Assembly (NCBI GenBank): GCA_040902425.1
Contig: JBBDXI010000052.1
Span: 1-27,644 of the forward strand
Direction of reading: 5' to 3'
DNA from: JBBDXI01 sp040902425
GTDB taxonomy: Bacteria > Planctomycetota > Phycisphaerae > Phycisphaerales > UBA1924
Length of the DNA: 27,644 bases
A program made the position numbers and the translations under genes. Shown here piece after piece: positions 1-8,545 of the stretch; within the stretch, counting starts at the first letter, position 1, and each line of letters opens with the position of its first letter. The notes under the pieces were generated by a model. That model was given only the letters and a program-made list of their open reading frames with translations, had not been told where the DNA came from and did not search any database.

Positions 1-160
1 CGGGTGAGGAAGCAGCCGAAGTCCGCGACGTTGAGCACGGGCGCCGTGGTGGACCCGTCGCAGTTGGCGTACGCCTCCCCCGCGGCGTAGCGGGTGAGGA
101 AGCAGCCGAAGTCGGCGACGTTCAGGACGGGAGCCGTTGTGGACTCGTCGCAGTTGGGGT
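1..160 (-). repeat. Tandem 90-bp repeat coding for dockerin-like 30-residue units
   Basis: The blocks starting at 1 and 91 are offset by exactly 90 bp and differ at only about 7 of the first 70 positions. On the minus strand each encodes an Asn-Cys-Asp-x-Ser-Thr-Thr loop followed by an LNVADFGCFL helix. The spacing of acidic and Asn residues resembles an F-hand calcium site as in dockerins. The copy closest to the edge may be the last or may be followed by more; the window does not show which. Confidence 0.85.
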
Positions 161-2543
161 AGCAGGCCTGCGGGCAGGAGAGCGTGAGCGTGCCCGTGCC
201 GGTGGCGCTGGTGAAGCCGCCGACGCGGATGGTGTAGAGGCCGCCGGCGATGGCGTCCCAGGCGAGCTGCGACTGGAAGCTGCCGACGGCGCAGGTGTCG
301 GAATCGTCGTTGCAGGCGAGGGGCGTGCCGACGGGGCAGGAACCGAAGTAGACGGCGAGCTTGGTGTCGAAGGTGGCGCCGCAGAGGCTGGCGGTGACCT
401 CGCCGGTGCAGGGGGCCGCGAAGCGGAACCACACATCCTGGTTGACCTGGGGGTCGCCGCAGCAGAAGTTGCAGGTGGGTGCGGGCGGGCCGTCGGTGGT
501 GGCCCCGACGGTGGTGAAGGGGAAGGAGCCAATCCGGACGACCGTTGCGGCGGCGCAGTCGTTGTTGGGGGGCGGGGGCGTGCCCACGATCGTGAAGTTG
601 GTGTTGGAGATGTCGAAGTAGACGCTGTTCACCGCGGCCACGCGGATGCGGGCCTGGGTGGAGTTGATCGCGGGGAGGGTGACGGCCTGCGACCCGTCGT
701 TGGGGGTGCTGGCGAGGAGCACGGTGGGGAAGGTGACGCCGCCGTCGGTGGAGAGGGCGATCGAGACGTTGGCGGTGCTGATGGGGGCGGCGTTCGTGCC
801 GGCGACGTTCCAGGTGACGGTCTGGGTCCCGGACCACGTGACGTTCGTGTTCGGGGCGGTGACGGCGAAGGGGGCCCCGGTGTTCACGACCGTGAGGACC
901 ATGGCGTCGTCGTTGGCGCCGCCGCCGTTGGCGCGGTTGTCGCGCACCGTGCAGCGGAAGGTCATGGTGCGGGAGACGAGCGGGAGCTTCTCGCCGGTGG
1001 CCAGCGTGTTGCTGAGCAGGTTGCTCAGGCGCGGGATCATCCGCGAGGGGCTGGTGGTGGGCGGGAAGGCGCGGATGATCGGGCTGGTGGTGTTCTGCGC
1101 AGCGCTCAGGGCCTGCGCCGGCCCGAGGTCGCGCTCCTCCCAGCAGTAGGTGAGCGGGTCGTTGTTCCCGTCGGTGGCGGAGGCCGTCAGGATGAAGGGC
1201 GTGTTGGCGGGGATGGCGTAGTCCGGGCCGGCGTTCACGACCGGGATGCTGTTGCCGGTCGCGGTCTGGCTGAACCCCACGCCCGCGCCCGAGGATGTGT
1301 ACGAGATGATCGAGTCGTGGCTGACCGAGTGCATGAACGGGTCGCTGTTGTTCTGCAGGTTGTCGGCGCCGCAGATCCCCGCGTAGCCCATGATGGTCGA
1401 GGCGCTCCCCGGCTCGTAGGCGCTGCTGGCCACCCGCCCGCCGGAGCACGAGCCGTTGGTGCCGTTGTAGGTGTGGTTGGCCGCGAACTGGTGCCCCATC
1501 TCGTGGGCGACGTAGTCGATGTAGAACGGGTCGCCGATCGGCGAGGGCAGCCCCGTGACGCCGCGGGCCTTCTGCCCGGTCACCCCCACCACGCCCAGGC
1601 CGGCGACGCCGCCCCCGCCCGTCGAGAAGACGTGCCCGATGTCGTAGTTGGCGTTGCCGATTACCGAGTCGCAGGTGGTCTGGTTCTGGCCGAGCATCGT
1701 GCCGCCGTTGTTGTTGGTGTAGGGATCTGTTCCGCCGTTGGTGTAGACGAGGCTGCTGTTGTTCCCCACCAGCACCAGGCGCAGCGCCATCTCGACCTCA
1801 TAGACGCCGGTGATCCGGTTCACGGCGGTCACGATCGCCGCCTGGCCCGCGGTCACGGTGCCGCCGTGGAACGCCGTGTACTCCCCCGTGGCGGCGCACG
1901 CCAGGCGGTAGGTCCGCAGCGTGGTCCCGGAGGGCGTGTCGATGACGCCGCCGTTGGGGGCCGGGGCCTCACCATCGACGTGGCACATCCACTGGCCGTG
2001 CGGGTTGGCCAGGTCGCGCTTGAAGTACACCGAGTAGTGCGTGGTGTCGCCCCGCGAGAAGGGGTCGATGTAGAACGCGCCGGTGGGCGAGAGCACCTGG
2101 GCGTGGAAGCCCTGGGGCGTGTGGTCGAGGCGGATGGTCGCGTGCGGGTCATCCAGCCCCTGCCCGACGTAGGTGCGCATGTCGGGGAACTCGGCCTGGA
2201 GCGCCGCCTCCATGACCGGCGACTCGATGATCGCGAACCGCGCGAACCGCCCGTCGGGCGTGGGGAGCGTCAGCGTCATCGGCGCCGCGGCCGCGGGGGT
2301 CCCCTCCAGCGGCGCCCGGCGCAGGGTGCGCCGGACCCCGTCGAAATCCAGCCGGGCGGGGGCGAACCGCTCTGCGCGGATCCACGGCTCGGCGGCGGCC
2401 ACCTCGGCGGGCATGCGGTCCAGCAGCGACCAGACGCCGTCGGGCGAGGTCGCCACAATCTGCTGGGCGTGGGCGAGGGTGCAGGCTGTGCCGGCCGCGA
2501 GGATCGCGGCCAGCGCCGATGCGCGGCGGGAGCGTCTGGGCAT
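1..2543 (-). CDS. Secreted reprolysin-like zinc metallopeptidase with dockerin-like C-terminal repeats (3' end missing)
   Basis: A zinc endopeptidase predicted to be exported; its C-terminus runs off the left edge (about 847 residues are in the window). The ATG at 2543 has a GGAG about 9 nt upstream. It begins with a basic then hydrophobic signal peptide ending near AHAQQ (residue ~30). The metzincin-type zinc site HEMGHQFAANH is at residues 347-357 (H347, H351 and H357 as ligands, E348 catalytic), followed by a Met-turn STIMGYAG (M385). After the catalytic domain come Ig/cadherin-like beta regions, then a Cys-rich PPC-like beta domain at about residues 655-790. Last are two tandem 30-residue units reading NCD(G/E)STTAPVLNVADFGCFL, which resemble the calcium-binding loops of dockerins and are typical tails of Phycisphaerae secreted proteins. 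It probably degrades extracellular protein. The substrate is unknown. Confidence 0.88.
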   Translation of the reverse strand, partial: MPRRSRRASALAAILAAGTACTLAHAQQIVATSPDGVWSLLDRMPAEVAAAEPWIRAERFAPARLDFDGVRRTLRRAPLEGTPAAAAPMTLTLPTPDGRFARFAIIESPVMEAALQAEFPDMRTYVGQGLDDPHATIRLDHTPQGFHAQVLSPTGAFYIDPFSRGDTTHYSVYFKRDLANPHGQWMCHVDGEAPAPNGGVIDTPSGTTLRTYRLACAATGEYTAFHGGTVTAGQAAIVTAVNRITGVYEVEMALRLVLVGNNSSLVYTNGGTDPYTNNNGGTMLGQNQTTCDSVIGNANYDIGHVFSTGGGGVAGLGVVGVTGQKARGVTGLPSPIGDPFYIDYVAHEMGHQFAANHTYNGTNGSCSGGRVASSAYEPGSASTIMGYAGICGADNLQNNSDPFMHSVSHDSIISYTSSGAGVGFSQTATGNSIPVVNAGPDYAIPANTPFILTASATDGNNDPLTYCWEERDLGPAQALSAAQNTTSPIIRAFPPTTSPSRMIPRLSNLLSNTLATGEKLPLVSRTMTFRCTVRDNRANGGGANDDAMVLTVVNTGAPFAVTAPNTNVTWSGTQTVTWNVAGTNAAPISTANVSIALSTDGGVTFPTVLLASTPNDGSQAVTLPAINSTQARIRVAAVNSVYFDISNTNFTIVGTPPPPNNDCAAATVVRIGSFPFTTVGATTDGPPAPTCNFCCGDPQVNQDVWFRFAAPCTGEVTASLCGATFDTKLAVYFGSCPVGTPLACNDDSDTCAVGSFQSQLAWDAIAGGLYTIRVGGFTSATGTGTLTLSCPQACYPNCDESTTAPVLNVADFGCFLTRYAAGEAYANCDGSTTAPVLNVADFGCFLT

Positions 2544-2869
2544 TGGGGGGTTCTCCGTTGGGGGCAAGATACCAGCAGAGCCGGGCACGCCTGCGCGGAA
2601 AACCGGGTGACGGCCCGAAAATCTCCCGGCCATTCCCGGACCTGCACAGGGATGGGTCGCGCCGGCGCGGCGCGCGGGTTGAACGCGAGCACCCTGCACC
2701 CCCCGCCCACACTGAGCGGCGCCTCATGAGTGAATCCGGCTCATGGGTGCGCCGGCGCGCGCGCAGGGCGGATGGCCACTAGGGTCCCCCCGGAAGTGGC
2801 AGCCCGCGTGGCTCGCGCTGTGTCGGCGTGGCACGCTGGCCAGTGGGCAGGGATGCCCGGAGGTGCGAG
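2544..2869. other. Intergenic region between divergent genes, no gene seen
   Basis: These 326 bases separate the divergent metallopeptidase and small lipoprotein genes and must hold both promoters. I see no convincing -10/-35 pair, RNA gene, hairpin or repeat. Open frames crossing it have no recognisable protein character. Confidence 0.6.
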
Positions 2870-3052
2870 ATGCTGAAGAACATTGGGCGGACCGGTTCGT
2901 GGCTGGCGCTGGCGGCGATCGCCTGCGCCCCCGTCGCGCTCACCGCGTGCAACGAGCGGGAGTCGAGCACGGAGGTCAAGCGGACCACCGTCACGCCGGA
3001 CCAGAAGGTCACCGAGACCGAGACGAAGGAAATCACGGTGGACCCGAAGTAA
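2870..3052 (+). CDS. Small secreted lipoprotein, 60 residues
   Basis: A short lipoprotein of unknown function. The ATG at 2870 is chosen over a GTG at 2828 because a GGAGG (2859-2863) sits 6 nt before it and because the signal peptide then begins correctly. A hydrophobic stretch leads to the lipobox Leu-Thr-Ala-Cys, with Cys27 the expected lipidated residue. The mature part is only about 34 residues, hydrophilic and rich in Thr, Lys and Glu (VKRTTVTPDQKVTETETKE), and looks like a short beta-hairpin or an extended surface peptide. It lies 134 nt upstream of pheS on the same strand but has no evident functional link to it. No family recognised. Confidence 0.75.
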   Translation: MLKNIGRTGSWLALAAIACAPVALTACNERESSTEVKRTTVTPDQKVTETETKEITVDPK

Positions 3053-3186
3053 GGGCCGAGGGGTCCGGCAGGGCGGCGTCGGGACAGGCCCGCTGGGGCT
3101 CCCCAGCGCCGGCCCGCACCGGCGGAGAGAGCGGGGCTCGTGGGCGCTGCGGTGGCGCGCCCGCGGGCCCCGCTATATTTCCCCCC

Positions 3187-4272
3187 ATGCCGGACCGCCT
3201 GGACACGATCGAGCGCGAGGCCCTCGCCGGCCTGGGCGCGGCGGCCGACGCCGGGGCCCTGGAGGCGTGGCGGATCGAGTTCCTCGGGAGCAAGGGTCGG
3301 CTGAAGGCGGCGATGGCCGAGCTCAAGAGCGTCCCCGCGCCCGAGCGGCCGGCCTTCGGCGAGCGGCTGAACAGGCTCAAGGGGCGGCTGGAGGAGGAGT
3401 TCAAGACGCGGCAGGGGGCGGCCGAACGGACCGGCTCGGAGAGCGGGGGTACCCGAGCGGGGGGCGCGCCGGGCATCGACCTCACCGAGCCGGGGCTGAT
3501 CGAGACGCGCACACTGGGCCGGCGGCACATCCTGACCCGCGTGCGCGAGGAGCTGGTCGAGGTCTTCGCGCGGATGGGCTTCGAGGTCGCCGAGGGGCCG
3601 GAGCTGGAGGATGACGAGCACAACTTCGTGAAGCTCAACATCCCCGCGGGGCACCCGGCCCGCGAGCCGTCGGACAACTTCTACGTGGATGACCCGGAGA
3701 AGGCCGCGCGCCCGCGGATGCTGCGGTCGCAGACCAGCACGGTGCAGGTGCGGGTGATGGAGAAGGCGGTGGCGGCGGCGCGGGCGGCCGGGGCGCCGGA
3801 GGGGTCGCTGCTGGGGCCGATCCGGATCATCGCCCCGGGGCGGGTGTACCGGCCGGACACGGTGGACGCGACGCACTCGTTCATGTTCCACCAGCTGGAG
3901 GGGCTGGCGCTCGACAACGACCCGCCGCTGACGATGGCGGACCTGAAGACGACGCTGCTGCAGTTCGCGCGGGCGTACTTCGGCGGCGCGGCGGAGGTGC
4001 GGCTGCGGCCGAGCTACTTCCCGTTCACGGAGCCCAGCGCGGAGCTGGACATGAAGATCGCGCTGAAGCCCGGCGAGGCGCCCCGCTGGATCGAGCTAGG
4101 CGGGTGCGGGATGGTGGACCCGATGGTGCTCGCGGCGTGCGGGATCGACCCGGAAGAGTGGACGGGGTTCGCGTTCGGCTTCGGGATCGAGCGGATCGCG
4201 ATGGGGAGGTATGGGGTGCCGGACATCCGGATGCTGTTTGAGAACGATGTGCGCTTTTTGAGGCGGGTATAG
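3187..4272 (+). CDS. pheS: Phenylalanine--tRNA ligase alpha subunit
   Basis: Catalytic subunit of the cytoplasmic alpha2-beta2 enzyme that charges tRNA-Phe. At 361 residues it is near the usual size (~330-350). The N-terminal ~85 residues form the tRNA-binding coiled coil (a Phe-tRNA-synt_N region with EFLGSKGRLKAAMAEL). The class II core follows: GPELEDDEHNFVKLNIPAGH and HPAR (residues ~140-160), LRSQTSTVQVRVM (the family's LRTHTS-type motif), the motif 2 region FHQLEGLALD (~234), and motif 3 GFAFGFGIERIAM (~326-338). An Ala-rich insert lies between the LRSQTS motif and RIIAPGRVYR. The start at 3187 fits the family N-terminus; no strong Shine-Dalgarno is visible. The beta subunit gene pheT is not next to it; the following gene encodes a lipoprotein. 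Confidence 0.96.
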   Translation: MPDRLDTIEREALAGLGAAADAGALEAWRIEFLGSKGRLKAAMAELKSVPAPERPAFGERLNRLKGRLEEEFKTRQGAAERTGSESGGTRAGGAPGIDLTEPGLIETRTLGRRHILTRVREELVEVFARMGFEVAEGPELEDDEHNFVKLNIPAGHPAREPSDNFYVDDPEKAARPRMLRSQTSTVQVRVMEKAVAAARAAGAPEGSLLGPIRIIAPGRVYRPDTVDATHSFMFHQLEGLALDNDPPLTMADLKTTLLQFARAYFGGAAEVRLRPSYFPFTEPSAELDMKIALKPGEAPRWIELGGCGMVDPMVLAACGIDPEEWTGFAFGFGIERIAMGRYGVPDIRMLFENDVRFLRRV

Positions 4273-4295
4273 AGTGTGGGCATCGGAGGTGCACC

Positions 4296-4793
4296 ATGCG
4301 AGGACTTCTCCGGGCTGCGGTAGCGGCGGTGGGTCTGGTGCTTGGCGTGGCGGGGTGTGAGGAGAAACAGCCCGCGGCCCCTGCGGGAGGTTCCGGGAAT
4401 CCCGCGCCAGCGCCGGCGACCATGGATTGGTCCTCGGTCACGGCCGCGGACCAGGCCGCGTCTTCGTCTGCAATGTTCCGCCTGGCGCGTCTGGCCGACG
4501 CATGGGGAGGGGATCAGAAGGCGACGTTGAAGCTCTCGTATGGGAACGGCAGCGTGACCGACCGCGCGGGTCACTCGGCGGCCATGCCGGCGTCGCATTG
4601 GAAAGGGATTCTTGCGATGCTGGAGAGGACTCCGGGAGGCAAGGGCGCTGCCCGTGCGTTGCCGGCGGGCGCCAACAACTACGCGGACGGACTTGGCAGC
4701 ATCAGGCGGAACGCCTGGTTTGTCGAACGCGGCAAAGACGGGACCATCGTGATGACGTTCGCGAGGGAGCTGGACGATTCATCGGAAGGATGA
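4296..4793 (+). CDS. Putative lipoprotein, 165 residues
   Basis: A predicted outer-surface or periplasmic lipoprotein of unknown function. GGAGG at 4285-4289 lies 6 nt before the ATG. The signal peptide MRGLLRAAVAAVGLVLGVAGC ends in a lipobox (VAGC, Cys21). A Pro/Ala/Gly-rich linker (residues ~25-42) precedes a globular part with a helical stretch and a short beta-rich end (WFVERGKDGTIVMTFAREL). It begins 23 nt after the pheS stop, so the two are probably co-transcribed, though no shared function is apparent. No family recognised. Confidence 0.8.
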   Translation: MRGLLRAAVAAVGLVLGVAGCEEKQPAAPAGGSGNPAPAPATMDWSSVTAADQAASSSAMFRLARLADAWGGDQKATLKLSYGNGSVTDRAGHSAAMPASHWKGILAMLERTPGGKGAARALPAGANNYADGLGSIRRNAWFVERGKDGTIVMTFARELDDSSEG

Positions 4794-4846
4794 AGGCCCG
4801 CGCTGCCCGGAGTGCGGGGCGTAGGCCGCGGCCGCCCCCTGAATGG

Positions 4847-4960
4847 TCACGACGCGTCGCCCACCTCGGGCACGCGCCACCGGCGCGCGGCCTCCGCGCC
4901 GCACCCGGACGCCTCCACCATCAGCCGCAGCAGCCGCACCGCCTGCGACCCCGAGCGCAC
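4847..4960 (-). CDS. Possible 37-residue ORF downstream of the ABC-F gene
   Basis: The frame opens with GTG 19 nt after the ABC-F stop and encodes a short amphipathic peptide containing AVRLLRLMVEASGCGAEAAR. No Shine-Dalgarno, homology or domain is visible. It could be a real small protein, the tail of a decayed gene, or chance coding in GC-rich DNA. Listed only because its composition is more protein-like than the other frames of this gap. Confidence 0.2.
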   Translation of the reverse strand: MRSGSQAVRLLRLMVEASGCGAEAARRWRVPEVGDAS

Positions 4961-4979
4961 CTCGGGCGCTCATGCGCGG

Positions 4980-7013
4980 TCAGGCGTCGCTCGCCCGCTG
5001 CATCCACTCGAACTCCAGGGGCTCCAACTCGGCGAGGAGCTTCTGGCGCTCAGCGCCGAGGCGCGAGGCGCGGTTGTGGTCGGCGTAGACATCCGGGTCG
5101 GCGAAGGAGGCGTCGATCTCCTTGATGCGGGCCTGGAGCTTCTCGATCTTGGACTCGAGCTGGTCCTGCTTCAGGCGGGAGAGGGCGCCGGCGGAGGCGC
5201 CGGCGGGGCGTTGGTTTGGGTTCGCCGATGACCGCACAGGCGGGACGCTTGTGCCACTGGGGGCCAGCGCCTTTGCCGCCGCGGCCCGCTTCTCCTGCTG
5301 CTCGCGGCGGCGGCGCTCGTCGGCATCGCGGGCGGAACGCTCGGACCTGCGGGCGACGTCGCGCTCGTGCCAATCGGTGTAGTTGCCGATGAGAACCTCG
5401 GCGCCGCCCTTGCCGTCGAGGACCACGATGTGGTCGCAGGTGGCGTCGATCAGGGCGCGGTCGTGGCTGATGACGATCAGCGTGCCGTCGTACCCGCCCT
5501 CCATCGAGAGGGCATCCTCCAGGCGCTCGCTGCTGGGGATGTCGAGGTGGTTGGTGGGCTCATCGAGCACGAGCAGGTTCTTGCTGCTGGCCAGCAGCCC
5601 GGCGAGGACCGCCCGCGAGCGCTCGCCGCCGCTGAGCAGGCCCAGTTCCTTGAGCTGCTCATCGCCGGAGAAGAGGAAGGCCCCGGCGAGGTTGCGGGCC
5701 TGCTGCTCGCTCATGGGCTGGACGCTGCCGCCCGCGGCGTTCTCCTTCATGATCACGTTCTGGAGGTAGCGGAAGACGGGCATCTCGGGGTCGAGGCCCT
5801 CGTGCTGCTGGCGGTAGTAGCCGACCTTGAGGTTGGTCCCGTGACGGACGGTGCCGGCGTCAGGGTCCTGCTCCTTGAGCAGACAGCGGACAAGCGTGGA
5901 CTTCCCGGCGCCGTTGGGGCCGATGATCCCCCACCGCTCGCCCCGCCCGATGATGATGTCGAGGTCCTTGAAGAGGACCTTCTCGTCGTAGCTCTTGGCG
6001 AGGCCGCGCCCGGCGACCACCACGTCGCCCGTTCGCTCGGCCTTGGGCAGCTCGAACGCGAAGGTAGTCATCTCCATGGGCCGCTCGAGCGAGGACGAAT
6101 CCATCTCGCGGGTGAGCTTGGTCTGGCGGCCGCGGGCCTGCTTGGCGCGCTGGCCGGCCTTGTAGCGGCGGATGTACGCCTCTTCCTTCTTGAACTTGGT
6201 CTGCTGGTTCTCGTAGGCCCGGTGCTGGGCGAGGCGGCGCTCGGCGCGCAGCTCGCGGAAGGCCTCGTAGTTGCCGGGGTAGTCGATGAGCCGGGCCTGC
6301 TCGGTCTCGACGATGCGGGAGACCACGGCGTCGAGCAGGTAGCGGTCGTGGCTGACCATCAGCACCGCGCCCTTGAAATCCTGGGTGAGGAACGACTCGA
6401 GCCAGAGGCGGCCCTCGATGTCGAGGTGATTGGTCGGCTCGTCGAGGAGGAGGACGTCGGGCTCTTCCAGCAGGAGGCGGGCGAGGGCGAGCCGGCCGCG
6501 CTGGCCGCCGGAGAGGTCACGGCACTTGATCGAGAACTGCGCATCGGTGAAGCCCAGGCCGTGGAGGACAGCCTCGATCTTGTGGTCGATGGCGTAGCCG
6601 CCCGCGACCTCGATCTGCCGCTCCAGGTCGGCCTGGCGCTTCATCAGCCGCTCGACCTCGGCGTCGTCGCCCGCCGTGGTCGCCTCGGCCATGCGCTCGT
6701 AGCCGGCGTGCTGCTCGGCGTGGAGGCGGTGGAGCTCGTCGAAGGCGCCCTCGGCGGAGTCGCGGAGGGTCTCGTCGGGGTCGAGGACGGGGTCCTGCGT
6801 GAGGTAGCCGACGCGGATGCCCCGCTGGACGTTGACCGAGCCGTCGTCGGGGCGGATCAGCCCGCCGAGGACCTTGAGGAGGGTGCTCTTGCCGGTGCCG
6901 TTGCGGCCGACCATGCCGATGCGCTCGCCGGCGTCAATGGAGATAGACACCCCGTCGAGGATGATGTCCTCGCCGTAGGTGTGGCGGATGTTCACGGCGG
7001 CGATAAGGGGCAT
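4980..7013 (-). CDS. ABC-F family ATPase, Uup-like
   Basis: A soluble duplicated ATPase of the ABC-F class, whose members act on ribosomes rather than in membranes. The ATG at 7013 starts MPLIAAVNIRHTYG. The open frame continues far upstream, but those residues show no homology and overlap the next gene. Domain 1 has Walker A GRNGTGKS (~36), signature LSGGQRGR (~167) and Walker B VLLLDEPTNHLD. A charged linker follows with QRAKQARGRQTK. Domain 2 has Walker A GPNGAGKS (~364), signature LSGGERSR (~462) and LLVLDEPTNHLD. The C-terminal ~65 residues form a Leu/Lys/Glu coiled coil (LKQDQLESKIEKLQARIKEI), as in Uup. No transmembrane segments. At 677 residues it is slightly longer than Uup (~635), partly because of an Ala/Pro-rich linker (~570-605) that contains a genome-repeat peptide (GTSVPPV). 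Confidence 0.92.
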   Translation of the reverse strand: MPLIAAVNIRHTYGEDIILDGVSISIDAGERIGMVGRNGTGKSTLLKVLGGLIRPDDGSVNVQRGIRVGYLTQDPVLDPDETLRDSAEGAFDELHRLHAEQHAGYERMAEATTAGDDAEVERLMKRQADLERQIEVAGGYAIDHKIEAVLHGLGFTDAQFSIKCRDLSGGQRGRLALARLLLEEPDVLLLDEPTNHLDIEGRLWLESFLTQDFKGAVLMVSHDRYLLDAVVSRIVETEQARLIDYPGNYEAFRELRAERRLAQHRAYENQQTKFKKEEAYIRRYKAGQRAKQARGRQTKLTREMDSSSLERPMEMTTFAFELPKAERTGDVVVAGRGLAKSYDEKVLFKDLDIIIGRGERWGIIGPNGAGKSTLVRCLLKEQDPDAGTVRHGTNLKVGYYRQQHEGLDPEMPVFRYLQNVIMKENAAGGSVQPMSEQQARNLAGAFLFSGDEQLKELGLLSGGERSRAVLAGLLASSKNLLVLDEPTNHLDIPSSERLEDALSMEGGYDGTLIVISHDRALIDATCDHIVVLDGKGGAEVLIGNYTDWHERDVARRSERSARDADERRRREQQEKRAAAAKALAPSGTSVPPVRSSANPNQRPAGASAGALSRLKQDQLESKIEKLQARIKEIDASFADPDVYADHNRASRLGAERQKLLAELEPLEFEWMQRASDA
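5235..5260 (-). repeat. Short palindromic repeat (GTGGCACAGGCGTCCCGCCTGTG family) inside the ABC-F gene
   Basis: On the minus strand the bases read AGTGGCACAAGCGTCCCG then CCTGTG, nearly identical to the copies at 21209-21234 and 24365-24384. In frame it encodes Ser-Gly-Thr-Ser-Val-Pro-Pro-Val in the linker between the second ATPase domain and the coiled coil. Confidence 0.75.
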
Positions 7014-7138
7014 AGGACGGGGATCGTAGAACGCAGGGGGCGTGGACCGCAGAGACCACGGAGGGCACGGAGGCGGCAAGAGAAGCGGAGGAGGCGGCCC
7101 TCGGCAGTTTCTTGTGCGCTCGGTGGCGTCTGCGGTTG

Positions 7139-8545
7139 CTACTTGGCCGTGAGAGCCCCGAGTAGATGTTCCGCCAGCGCCGCGGCCTGGAGGCGCAGCT
7201 CCGGCACGGCGGTGGTCTCCCACAGTTGCGGGCGGCGCAGGGGCCCGAGCACGGACAATCGCTCGCAGGGTTGCGCGTGCACGTCTATGGCGGCGCCGTC
7301 GGGCGTCGAGAGCAGGCCGAGGCCGAGCGGGTCGGTCGCGATGAGGCCGCGCCTCCGCAGCGCCCGCAGGAGCGGGTCGTCCACGCGCGCCAGGTCCGTC
7401 TCCGGGCCGGAGCAGTTGATGACGCGGGCCACGTCGAGCGTGGTGGGGCCATCCACGCCCCGCGGGCAATAGGTGATGTGGAGGCCGGCGGGGCGCGGGG
7501 CGATGTCGAGGAGGCGCCCGGCCTGGATGCGGAGGCGCCGAGCGCGGGCCAGGTCCTCGATCCGGGCCCAGCTCTCGGGCGCGGCCCGGTGGCGGTGCGT
7601 CTCCCAGAACGGGCGCAGGTGCGCCAGCCAGCGGCGCTGCTCGGCCACCGGCAGCGAGCGCCACAGGTCCGGCGTCGCCCCGCGCAGCGAGGTAACGACC
7701 TCGCGCCAGTCGATCCCCCGCTCCGACGCGCGGGCCACCTCCGCCCGCAGGGCCCTGAGCAGCCCCCGCGCCGTGCGCGGCCAGGCCGCGAGGTCGGCGG
7801 GCGCCGGGTGGTGGTACGCGCGGGCGGGGGAGCGGTGCGCCTGCGGCAGCAGCCCCCGGCGCGAGACGGCGTGGATCGGCGCCCGCCCGGGGCGCGCCGC
7901 GATCTCCAGGGCCACATCCACCATCGTCAGCCCCGTCCCGATGAGCAGCGCCGGCTCCTCGTTGGAGACGCCCTCCAGCGCCCCGCACGCCCAGGGGTCC
8001 TGGATGTAGCGGGGGTCGCGGAGGAAATCGGTCGCCTCCAGCGGCGGGTTCGCGGGCGGGAAGTTGCCGACCGCCAGCACCACCCGGTCGGCGTCGATCG
8101 TCCGGCCATCCACCAGCACGACGCGGAGGCCGCGCCCGGAGCGGGCGCCGCCCTCGCCCGCGGGGACCACATCCACCGCCTCCACGCTCAGCCGCTCGAG
8201 CACCGCGCCGCGGGCGGCGGCCGCGGCCTCTTCCAGCGTGTCGTGGAGGTACTGCCCGTAGAGCTGCCGGGGGAGAAAGGCCCCCCCGCCAACCTCCGGG
8301 TCCCGGGCCCGGGCCCAGCGCAGGAAGTGGTCCGGGTCGGCCTCGAAGGCGCTCATCCGCCCCGCGGGGACGTTCAGCAGGTGGGCCGCCGAGAGCGTCC
8401 CGTAGGCGACGCCCCGGGCGAACCGCCCGCACCGCTCGATGAGGATGACGCGGATCGGCCCCTCAGCGCCCGCCGGGGCGCGCAGGAGGTGGGCCGCGAG
8501 CACGGTTCCGCTGAAGCCGCTCCCGATCACCGCCACCGTCGGCAT
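7139..8545 (-). CDS. FAD/NAD(P)-binding oxidoreductase-like protein
   Basis: A flavoprotein-like protein of the FAD-NAD(P)-binding type (NAD_binding_9-like). The start ATG at 8545 is chosen because GGAGAGG (8551-8557) lies 5 nt upstream and because the dinucleotide fold starts at once: MPTVAVIGSGFSGTVLAAHL holds the GxGxxG. Other landmarks are FARGVAYGTLSAAHLLNVPAGRM, typical of this family near the flavin; a second Rossmann strand, LLIGTGLTMVDVALEI (~215-230); and a late CSGPETDL/PLGLGLLSTPDGA region as in HI0933-like proteins. 468 residues, no membrane segment, probably cytoplasmic. Related proteins are often annotated only as hydroxyacylglutathione-unrelated 'FAD-dependent oxidoreductase', and the substrate cannot be read from the sequence. 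It is about 125 nt upstream of, and co-oriented with, the ABC-F gene. Confidence 0.82.
   Translation of the reverse strand: MPTVAVIGSGFSGTVLAAHLLRAPAGAEGPIRVILIERCGRFARGVAYGTLSAAHLLNVPAGRMSAFEADPDHFLRWARARDPEVGGGAFLPRQLYGQYLHDTLEEAAAAARGAVLERLSVEAVDVVPAGEGGARSGRGLRVVLVDGRTIDADRVVLAVGNFPPANPPLEATDFLRDPRYIQDPWACGALEGVSNEEPALLIGTGLTMVDVALEIAARPGRAPIHAVSRRGLLPQAHRSPARAYHHPAPADLAAWPRTARGLLRALRAEVARASERGIDWREVVTSLRGATPDLWRSLPVAEQRRWLAHLRPFWETHRHRAAPESWARIEDLARARRLRIQAGRLLDIAPRPAGLHITYCPRGVDGPTTLDVARVINCSGPETDLARVDDPLLRALRRRGLIATDPLGLGLLSTPDGAAIDVHAQPCERLSVLGPLRRPQLWETTAVPELRLQAAALAEHLLGALTAK

Noticed and set aside
1..180. Possible CRISPR-like direct repeats
   Set aside because: Two 90-bp units without spacers, in frame with a secreted protein; they are protein repeats.
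1317..2729. Plus-strand open frame of 470 codons opposite the metallopeptidase
   Set aside because: The minus strand holds HExxHxxxxxH, a Met-turn and a signal peptide; the plus frame has only Arg/Val/Gly-rich shadow sequence.
5367..7472. Long plus-strand open frame (701 codons) opposite the ABC-F gene
   Set aside because: It is the antisense of a gene with clear Walker and signature motifs; its composition (Val/Ala/Glu-Asp rich) is that of a GC-codon shadow and no domain is visible.
7014..8432. N-terminal extension of the ABC-F frame
   Set aside because: The frame stays open upstream by base composition, but it overlaps the FAD-binding gene in another frame and the ABC-F family starts at MPLIAAVN.
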